NCBI GenBank assembly: GCA_938045435.1
Contig: CALIBA010000044.1
Location: 1 to 13,061 of the forward strand
From: an uncultured Selenomonas sp.
GTDB lineage: Bacteria > Bacillota > Negativicutes > Selenomonadales > Selenomonadaceae
Direction: 5' to 3'
Length of the DNA: 13,061 nt
Position numbers and translations under genes: made by a program. This document shows, in pieces, positions 7,362-13,061 of the stretch; the first letter of the stretch is position 1, and every line of letters starts with the position of its first letter. The notes under the pieces were generated by a model, which searched no databases, was not told the origin of the DNA, and saw only the letters and a list, made by a program, of their open reading frames with translations.

Positions 7362-9022
7362 TGTTGAAGAACCATCCAATCGCGCCGCCGCTAAAGTCAC
7401 ATGTCGTAGGGAACGATACATTGAGTAAGGGAACTGCACCTTTTGATATTCATGTGGTAAAGGCGTTTGTGTTCCAAGCATTGAACAGAGAGCAGTATGA
7501 GCTGGCGCGACAGGCGGCAGGTGCAGCCATTGCCGGCGGAGCGAAGGATGATATTCTCTGTTATCTGCACGCCTATGCCATCGAGCGTCTAGGGGATCTG
7601 CCGCATGCCATGCGGCTCGCACAGGAATATCTCGATACAGCACGCACGGAGGTGCGCAAGGAATTTTTGCAGCTGCGGGCGTCCGTCGCCTACCGTATTG
7701 GAGATCCGCAGGCAGCAGCATTTTATTATGCTGCGTATGAGGAGGAGCCGCTGAATACGGCACTTTATAGTTCCTTTCTCCTTGCACAGAATGCGCAGGA
7801 TGTCGATGTAGCAGAATTTTTCCGTGCGCACTGCGTTTTTGACCAATTCTTCAAAGATGTGCCCCAGTATGCGCATACGGTATCGTATGCGCACCAGCGG
7901 ATCCGTGTGGGCTATCTCTCTCCGGATTTTCGCCGCAATGTGATGCAGAATTTTGTCCAGCCGCTGCTGCTCGGCTACGACCGTACATCCTTTGCCGTGT
8001 ACGCTTATAGTTTGACGGAGGAACCGGATGATGTGACGGAGGCGCTGCGTCCGCATACAGATGTGTGGCGGGATATGGGCAGATGTTCTGTGGAGGAAAT
8101 CGCTGCGCAGATCTATGCCGACGAGATTGATATTCTTGTGGATCTGGCGGGACATGCATCCGGGGGGGCTCTTGCTGTCCTTGCGCGCAGACCTGCTCCC
8201 GTGCAGATGCTAGGACTTGGCTATATGGCGACCTCCGGGCTTCGTGCAGTAGATTATTTTTTGACAGATGCTGCATGTGATCCCCCAGAGGGAGGCAGTG
8301 AGGTGTATTTTACGGAGGAGCTTGTGCGCCTGCCCAGTCAGTTTTGCTACGTCCCACATGCACATCTGCCTGCGTCCGAAGGAACACCTGCGCGCAGGCG
8401 GGGATGGATCCTCTTTGGGGTTTTCAATCAGTATCGGAAATTCACGGATGAGATGATTGCGCTCTGGCGGGAGATTCTTGTACGCGTGCCGACGGCGCGG
8501 CTGCTCATCAAGGCGCAGATTTTATTTTCGACTGCGATGACAAAGGCCGTGTACATGCGTTTGGAAGAGGCCGGCCTTGATATGCAGCGCGTCATACTGG
8601 AGCCTGCGACGACGGATTATATGCAGCGCTATTTGGATGTGGATATTGCGCTTGATACTTATCCGTGGACGGGCGGCGGCACAACTTGTGACGCACTCTA
8701 TATGGGCGTTCCCGTAGTTACCATGTACGGTACGCGGCGGAGCACGCGGTTTTCCTATGCATTGCTCGCACATATGGGCCTCTCAGAGCTTGCGGTAACA
8801 ACCCCTGCGCTCTATGTGGAGCGCGCCGCAGCGCTTGCAGAGGATCTCGATACGCTGGACGTACTGCATCGAGCGCTGCGCACAATGATGGCGCAGTCTC
8901 CGATCATGGATCAGGCGGCATATATGCGTGCGCTGGAGAGTGTATATCGCACCGCGATGGCTCGTTATCTATCGGAAGAAGAGGTGGACGATGAAGAAAA
9001 AGAAAGCAAAGCGAAGAGATAA
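7361..9022 (+). CDS. TPR-GT41 glycosyltransferase, type B, with catalytic His replaced by Asn
   Basis: 553 residues from ATG 7361. About residues 1-180 are TPR-like helices (EQYELARQAAGAAIAGGAKD; DPQAAAFYYAAYEEEP). The GT41 part follows: IRVGYLSPDFRRNVMQNF, DEIDILVDLAGHASGG, RRPAPVQMLGLGYMATSGL, FGVFNQYRK with K360 at the place of OGT Lys842, DIALDTYPWTGGGTTC with glycines at 438-440, and STRFSYALL. The odd point is residue 193: Asn (codon AAT at 7937) where OGT, bacterial homologues and genes 4, 6 (second copy) and 7 have His. That could lower activity, change its chemistry, or mark an altered mechanism. The last residues are acidic (SEEEVDDEEKE), read from the same DNA that encodes the basic start of gene 6 in another frame (32-base overlap). 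Its closest relative in the window is the second GT41 copy of gene 6. Confidence 0.93.
   Translation: MLKNHPIAPPLKSHVVGNDTLSKGTAPFDIHVVKAFVFQALNREQYELARQAAGAAIAGGAKDDILCYLHAYAIERLGDLPHAMRLAQEYLDTARTEVRKEFLQLRASVAYRIGDPQAAAFYYAAYEEEPLNTALYSSFLLAQNAQDVDVAEFFRAHCVFDQFFKDVPQYAHTVSYAHQRIRVGYLSPDFRRNVMQNFVQPLLLGYDRTSFAVYAYSLTEEPDDVTEALRPHTDVWRDMGRCSVEEIAAQIYADEIDILVDLAGHASGGALAVLARRPAPVQMLGLGYMATSGLRAVDYFLTDAACDPPEGGSEVYFTEELVRLPSQFCYVPHAHLPASEGTPARRRGWILFGVFNQYRKFTDEMIALWREILVRVPTARLLIKAQILFSTAMTKAVYMRLEEAGLDMQRVILEPATTDYMQRYLDVDIALDTYPWTGGGTTCDALYMGVPVVTMYGTRRSTRFSYALLAHMGLSELAVTTPALYVERAAALAEDLDTLDVLHRALRTMMAQSPIMDQAAYMRALESVYRTAMARYLSEEEVDDEEKESKAKR
8162..8168 (+). repeat. Seven-G homopolymer inside a GT41 gene
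   Basis: A G7 run encodes part of AGHASGG in gene 5. Runs of this length can slip during replication, but seven is below the length usually seen in phase-variable genes. Confidence 0.6.
8981..8987 (+). promoter_or_regulatory. Ribosome binding site that decides the start of the double GT41 gene
   Basis: GAGGTGG ends three bases before ATG 8991 (its GAGG core is six bases away), inside the end of gene 5. It supports ATG 8991 rather than an ATG 63 bases further upstream (8928), which would only add residues read from the catalytic gene in the wrong frame. Confidence 0.6.
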
Positions 9023-11732
9023 GAGGGGGACGCATAGAGATCATGCGCCGCGGAAAATTCGTCTTGGATACCTTTCTTCTGATTTTGGAGGGGGGCGCTG
9101 GCGCGACTTTTTATCGGTATTTTTCATAAGTTATGACCCCTCGCGCTTTGAGGTCTATGCATATCATATCGGCAGCAGCGGAGATCCGACCCTGTTTTCC
9201 AAGGCGGAAATACAGGCTTTTCGCCGACTGGATGACTGTTCATCGGAGGAGGCGGCAGAGGTCATCCGACAGGATGCGCTCGATCTCCTCGTAGACCTAT
9301 CACCGCTCGTGCCGGATCATTTTACACAGGAAATTTTACGGCGACGTCCTGCGGATCGGCAGGTATCTCTTGCAGAACATTGTCCCGCGGATCTGGCTCT
9401 TTCCTTGCCCTCTGTTTCAGAAGTGGGGGACTGGCTGCCATGGTGTTATCAGCCCGTCGATCTGTTCACCACTTATGCGTACCGCACACCGCTGCTCGAT
9501 GGCGCTGCGCCGACGATTGGCTTTGTCGGCTGCATGGAGGAGGGCAAGCAGTTCCTCTCTTTACTAGAGGCGCTGCTTGCCCGGATGCCACGTACACGGC
9601 TGATGGTTCCCGTGGGTCTTGCATCACTTTTGTCGGAATCAGATCTTGCACGTCTTATGGCAGAGGGAAGCGATGCAGCGCAGATACAGTTTGTGGATGA
9701 GACACCATATGATGCAGTGGATCTTGTCATCGGCGTCGGCGCCGATCTTCTGGATGTCTGCCGTGCGGCAGAGTACAGCATTCCGCTGCTTACGGCAAAG
9801 GAGTTTACGCGCAGCGCCTTTGTTGCGCCTGCACTCCAGATGTTGGAGATGACAGAAGGCTATTCTGCCAGCATCGCGGAGCTGCTGCTTCATGCAGAAC
9901 AGCTTCTGCGGGATGAGGAGCGCCTTGCCCAGCTGCATCATCTCCTCTATTGGCGTCTGAGGGACAGCGCTCTTTTTGCATCGGGAACGTACATGTTCGC
10001 TATGGAGCGTGCATACTCCCGTGTACTTGCTGATGGCGTGCAGTGGAATGCGCAGGAAATGAATGAGGCGCTTGTCCATGCCGAGGAACAGCGGGACTGG
10101 CACAGGGTAGTTTCCCTGGCACATACGCTGGATGGACATGAAGCGCTGGGGCTTGCGCAGCGGCTCACTCTTGCGTGGGGGTACTTTTTTTTAGGGATGA
10201 AGCACAGGGCTGCACAGTGGGCATATTTTGCCGCAGGCATCCCAAGAGAGCGGGAAGCAGCACGCCTCTTTCTCTTCTTCTCCGGGGCGGGAGCCGTTTG
10301 GCCCAGATCGGAGCTCTTGTGTCTTGTGCAGGAGGCGATTGCTGAGATTGATGCGGGCCTGCCTGCAGCACCGGAGATATACCGGGTTCTGCTTCAGATG
10401 CGTGCAAATTACAGCAGATGGGTTACGCATGCTGTGGATTCGTTCCGCTATTCCTTGGACTATGTTGAGGCGGCGGACACGCTGGAGGAGAAACGTAATT
10501 ACTACAGCAATGCACTGTTTTATCTCAATATCATTGATATGCGTCCGGAAGATGTTCTGCGGCACAGCATGGGCTATCAAAACTTTTTCACCGACATTGT
10601 GCCCTTTACCCATATGCAGCAACGACATAAAGATAAGATCCGCATCGGCTATATTTCAGGAGATTTCCGTCAGCATGTGATGCAGTACTTTATATGGCCG
10701 TTTCTTGCGGGATATAGTCGTGATGATTTTGAAGTGTATGTGTATAGCCTTGGTGAGGTGGATCAGTATACGGTATTTTTTCAGACCCTGGTGACGAAGT
10801 GGTGTGATTTGTCTTCACTCTTAAATGATCCTGCAGGTATTGCCCGTGCCATCTATGAAGATGAGGTCGATATACTATTTGATCTTGCCGGACACACGAG
10901 ACACACCGGACTTCCTGCACTTGCATGGAAACCTGCGCCAGTGCAGCTATCTGGGCTTGGCTATATGGCGACAACGGGGCTTTCGGCAGTAGACTACTTC
11001 GTTACAGATCGCTATTGCGATCCGGAGGGAAGCATGAGCGCGTCCTGTTTTGCCGAAAAATTGCTGCGCCTAACGAGTCAATTCTGCTATAATGGATATA
11101 CGAACCTTCCTGTATCTCAGGGAACGCCGGCCCGCATACGTGGATTTATTCAATTCGCATCATTCAGTCAGTATGATAAATTGCAAGATGACATGCTCAC
11201 TGCCTGGATAAAAATTATGGAACGACTGCCGCAGTCACGGCTGCTGCTGAAACATAGTGCATACCAGGAAAAAGGAATTGCTCTTATCGCATACGAACGC
11301 CTGCGGCGTTTGGGATTTGATATGAGCCGTGTGCAGTTTGAAGCGGCTACGACGGATTATATGCTCCGCTATCTGGACGTAGATATTGCCCTCGATACAT
11401 TCCCTTGGACCGGCGGTGGGACGACCTGTGATGCACTCTATATGGGGGTTCCTGTCATCTCTTACCATACAAAGCGACACAATACACGTTTTACATACAG
11501 TATTCTTTGCAACATCGGCTTTGGGGATCTTGCTTCTGATAGACTTGAGGATTATGTAGAGACAGCTGTGGCACTTGCCGAAAATATAGATCTGCTCGAC
11601 ATGCTGCACCGGGAACTGCGGGATCGCATGAAGGGGTCGCCATTGATGGATCAAGAGCACTATATCCACGAGATGGAGGATTGTTATCGTGAGATCTGGG
11701 CACGATATAAAACGCAAACGGAAGCTCTTTGA
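8991..11732 (+). CDS. Double GT41 protein: degenerate GT41, TPR-like linker, intact GT41
   Basis: 913 residues from ATG 8991. A basic tail (MKKKKAKRRDKR) leads straight into a first GT41-like copy, residues 23-349: IRLGYLSSDFGGG has Gly35 where the catalytic His should be; the GxGYxxTTGLxAVDYF block is missing; K186 in FVGCMEEGK still lines up with OGT Lys842; and the GGGTTC loop has become VGADLL near residue 250. Residues about 350-550 are helical and TPR-like. The second copy is complete: KIRIGYISGDFRQH (H562), DEVDILFDLAGH, WKPAPVQLSGLGYMATTGL, FASFSQYDK (K730), DIALDTFPWTGGGTTC (glycines 808-810), NTRFTYSIL. So the protein looks like one active transferase carrying a non-catalytic relative, perhaps for regulation or acceptor binding. 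The second copy has Ser in place of the usual Asn in FNQ. It overlaps gene 5 by 32 bases and gene 7 by 44. The fusion is read directly from one open frame; the role of the first half is inference. Confidence 0.92.
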   Translation: MKKKKAKRRDKRGTHRDHAPRKIRLGYLSSDFGGGRWRDFLSVFFISYDPSRFEVYAYHIGSSGDPTLFSKAEIQAFRRLDDCSSEEAAEVIRQDALDLLVDLSPLVPDHFTQEILRRRPADRQVSLAEHCPADLALSLPSVSEVGDWLPWCYQPVDLFTTYAYRTPLLDGAAPTIGFVGCMEEGKQFLSLLEALLARMPRTRLMVPVGLASLLSESDLARLMAEGSDAAQIQFVDETPYDAVDLVIGVGADLLDVCRAAEYSIPLLTAKEFTRSAFVAPALQMLEMTEGYSASIAELLLHAEQLLRDEERLAQLHHLLYWRLRDSALFASGTYMFAMERAYSRVLADGVQWNAQEMNEALVHAEEQRDWHRVVSLAHTLDGHEALGLAQRLTLAWGYFFLGMKHRAAQWAYFAAGIPREREAARLFLFFSGAGAVWPRSELLCLVQEAIAEIDAGLPAAPEIYRVLLQMRANYSRWVTHAVDSFRYSLDYVEAADTLEEKRNYYSNALFYLNIIDMRPEDVLRHSMGYQNFFTDIVPFTHMQQRHKDKIRIGYISGDFRQHVMQYFIWPFLAGYSRDDFEVYVYSLGEVDQYTVFFQTLVTKWCDLSSLLNDPAGIARAIYEDEVDILFDLAGHTRHTGLPALAWKPAPVQLSGLGYMATTGLSAVDYFVTDRYCDPEGSMSASCFAEKLLRLTSQFCYNGYTNLPVSQGTPARIRGFIQFASFSQYDKLQDDMLTAWIKIMERLPQSRLLLKHSAYQEKGIALIAYERLRRLGFDMSRVQFEAATTDYMLRYLDVDIALDTFPWTGGGTTCDALYMGVPVISYHTKRHNTRFTYSILCNIGFGDLASDRLEDYVETAVALAENIDLLDMLHRELRDRMKGSPLMDQEHYIHEMEDCYREIWARYKTQTEAL
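9057..10037 (+). other. Degenerate GT41 (pseudo-transferase) domain of the double GT41 protein
   Basis: This segment of gene 6 can be aligned by eye to the intact GT41 regions from IRLGYLSSDF through DALDLLVDLS, RRPADRQVS, WCYQPV, FVGCMEEGK, LLARMPRTRLMV and AVDLVIGVGADLL to the final helices HHLLYWRLRDS and AMERAYSRVL. It lacks the catalytic His, the GYxxTTGLxAVDYF block and the GGGTTC phosphate loop. The frame is open and no stop interrupts it, so it is a maintained domain rather than a dead gene fragment. Confidence 0.75.
10185..10192 (+). repeat. Eight-T homopolymer in the linker of the double GT41 gene
   Basis: A T8 run encodes part of GYFFLG between the two GT41 copies of gene 6. Slippage here would cut the protein after the degenerate copy. 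This is a minor observation. Confidence 0.5.
11675..11680 (+). promoter_or_regulatory. Ribosome binding site that decides a GTG start
   Basis: GGAGGA lies eight bases before GTG 11689, well inside the end of gene 6. It is the best ribosome binding site near the start of gene 7. The later in-frame ATGs at 11797 and 11806 lack one, and using them would remove helices of the TPR region. Confidence 0.6.
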
Positions 11733-13061
11733 GCAGGGGATTGCCGCAGTGCGGGAAGACATTGCTGCTGACCGACTGGAAAGTGCGCTCCGACATATGG
11801 AAAAGATGAGGAAAAAGAATCTTTTTCCAGAGGGGAATGACTACAACTATCATTTGATTATGGGACAAATTCTCTATTGGTTGTCAGATTTAGAGGAGGC
11901 CCTGCCGCATTTTCGTGCCTCATGGGAACTCCCCAGTGAAAATAAGTCCGAACGTCTGGCGATGTTCAGTGATTATCTCCTCTATCTTCATTATGCAGCG
12001 CATGTGAGTAATGCACAAGTGAAGGAGGCACATGAGGCGTATGCTGTGCTGCTCGGAGAGGTTCCTCAGTTCACCCACCAGAAGAAGAAGCGGGATAAAC
12101 TGCATATCGGATATCTTACGCCAAACTTTACAGACCACATTGTATTGAATTTTTCGATACAGCTTTTTGCAGGTTATGATCGTTCTCGATTTAAGGTTAC
12201 CATCTATGATATTGGAGGAGAGCGGAGTGAGGTGACGGCGTGGGCGGCAGGTCTCACAGATGCCTATCGCGATCTTGCCGGAGCATCAGCACTGGATGCA
12301 GCAAAGCAGATTTATGCGGATGATGTGGATATACTGTTTGATCTTGCAGGACACTCGGCTGGGGGACGAACGCTGCAAATTGCGGCATTTAAACCCGCAC
12401 CGGTTCAGATCTGCGGCATTGGTTATTTTGATACGACGGGTCTTTCTGCAATGGATTATTTTCTGGGTGATCCCATCTGTGATCCGCCGGATATAGATAC
12501 ACTGTTTGTGGAACGAATCCTGCGTCTGCCGCACACGCATCTCTGCTTTACACCGTCGGAGCGTTTTCGTTCCTATGAGCATCTAAAACGCACAGCACAT
12601 ACCCCTGTTGTATTCGGGAGTTTCAACAACTTCGCAAAGATCACGGATGAGATGCTTTCCCTCTGGGGGCAGATTTTACAGCGTGTGCCGGGAGCGCGTC
12701 TGATCCTGAAAAATGTACACCCAAAACAGGAAGCACTTGCGCGGATGCACAAAAGAGCCGAACGTGCAGGGATTGATCCTGCACGGCTTGAGCTGCGTCC
12801 AGGCGCTAAGGACTATCTAAAAGATTATATGGATGTAGATGTTATCCTAGATACCTATCCATATCAAGGGGGGGGGACGACTTGTGAAGCACTTTTTATG
12901 GGACTTCCCGTGGTGACGTTCTGCGGCACGCGGCATGGTTCTAGGTTTGGTGCCAGCCTGCTGGATAATGTTGGGATTGGAGAACTTGTTGCACATACGC
13001 CAGAGGAGTATGTGGAGCGTGCTGTTCTTCTTGCGATGGATCCGGAACTGCTGTCGGCACT
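11689..13061 (+). CDS. TPR-GT41 glycosyltransferase, type A (3'-truncated)
   Basis: 457 complete codons are visible from GTG 11689; the frame stays open to the window end. By comparison with gene 4, some 40 residues are missing. About residues 1-140 are helical with one TPR-like unit (YHLIMGQILYWLSDLEEALP). The GT41 part is then LHIGYLTPNFTDH with H150 at the OGT His498 place, DDVDILFDLAGHSAGG, FKPAPVQICGIGYFDTTGL, FGSFNNFAK with K317 at the OGT Lys842 place, VILDTYPYQGGGTTC with glycines 394-396, and GSRFGASLL. All landmarks are intact, so it is probably active on a UDP-sugar and a protein acceptor. It is closest in motifs to gene 4. The three glycine codons are all GGG, making a nine-base G run that the paralogues avoid. 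The start overlaps gene 6 by 44 bases; ATG 11797 is an alternative but has a poorer ribosome binding site. Confidence 0.9.
   Translation, partial: MRSGHDIKRKRKLFEQGIAAVREDIAADRLESALRHMEKMRKKNLFPEGNDYNYHLIMGQILYWLSDLEEALPHFRASWELPSENKSERLAMFSDYLLYLHYAAHVSNAQVKEAHEAYAVLLGEVPQFTHQKKKRDKLHIGYLTPNFTDHIVLNFSIQLFAGYDRSRFKVTIYDIGGERSEVTAWAAGLTDAYRDLAGASALDAAKQIYADDVDILFDLAGHSAGGRTLQIAAFKPAPVQICGIGYFDTTGLSAMDYFLGDPICDPPDIDTLFVERILRLPHTHLCFTPSERFRSYEHLKRTAHTPVVFGSFNNFAKITDEMLSLWGQILQRVPGARLILKNVHPKQEALARMHKRAERAGIDPARLELRPGAKDYLKDYMDVDVILDTYPYQGGGTTCEALFMGLPVVTFCGTRHGSRFGASLLDNVGIGELVAHTPEEYVERAVLLAMDPELLSA
12868..12876 (+). repeat. Nine-G homopolymer at the phosphate-binding loop of a GT41 gene
   Basis: G9 encodes the three glycines of YQGGGTTC in gene 7 as GGG GGG GGG. 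Genes 4, 5 and 6 encode the same glycines as GGT GGG GGG, GGC GGC GGC and GGC GGT GGG, so the run is not forced by the protein. A gain or loss of one G would shift the frame inside the catalytic domain. Confidence 0.8.

Noticed and set aside
6873..7787. A 304-codon open frame on the - strand across the junction of genes 4 and 5
   Set aside because: It crosses two conserved GT41 genes on the other strand, is low in hydrophobic order and rich in Pro/His/Arg, and has no domain I can recognise.
8928..8990. ATG 8928 as the start of gene 6
   Set aside because: It lies deep in gene 5, adds 21 unrelated residues, and has a worse ribosome binding site than ATG 8991.
8991..9022. Programmed frameshift joining genes 5 and 6 into one protein
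   Set aside because: The change needed is +1, no typical slippery site is visible (only a five-A run), and gene 6 has its own ATG and ribosome binding site.

Overview
The window is a stretch of bacterial chromosome in which every gene lies on the + strand and nearly every base is coding. There is no tRNA, rRNA, CRISPR array, insertion sequence or integrase. Mixed base composition, clear GGAGG-type ribosome binding sites and the gene content fit a Negativicutes bacterium of the Selenomonas/Centipeda type. I know of flagellin-associated TPR glycosyltransferase loci in that group, but the taxonomic call is an inference and could be wrong.

Layout: seven consecutive glycosyltransferase genes. (1) 2-2677, 5'-truncated by the window, a double GT2 (GT-A fold) protein with TPR-like helices. 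(2) 2674-4146 and (3) 4209-5681, two 490-residue GT2-TPR paralogues. (4) 5685-7361 and (5) 7361-9022, TPR plus GT41 (GT-B fold, O-GlcNAc-transferase/SPINDLY-like) proteins. (6) 8991-11732, a double GT41 protein whose first GT41 copy is degenerate. (7) 11689-13061, another TPR-GT41 protein, cut by the window end. Neighbours overlap by 4, 1, 32 and 44 bases or are 3 bases apart. The only real gap is 62 bases, between genes 2 and 3. The set therefore looks like one translationally coupled operon that continues past both ends of the window.

How the genes may work together: GT2-TPR enzymes (Listeria GmaR, which puts O-GlcNAc on flagellin; SunS, which S-glycosylates sublancin) and GT41-TPR enzymes (eukaryotic OGT; HMW1C on adhesins) are the two best-known classes of cytosolic soluble glycosyltransferases acting on polypeptides. 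Nine GT domains of these two classes in a row suggest a machine that builds a glycan on, or decorates many sites of, one abundant protein, with flagellin or another surface protein as the leading guess. No acceptor gene, sugar-nucleotide gene or transporter is visible here, so donor sugars and target are unknown. No protein has a visible signal peptide or membrane segment, so all are predicted to be cytosolic.

Most notable: the degenerate GT41 copy fused to an intact one (gene 6), the His-to-Asn change at the presumed catalytic position of gene 5, the gap-free duplication of genes 2 and 3 with a conserved catalytic half and a diverged TPR half, and a nine-G tract inside the GGGTTC motif of gene 7.
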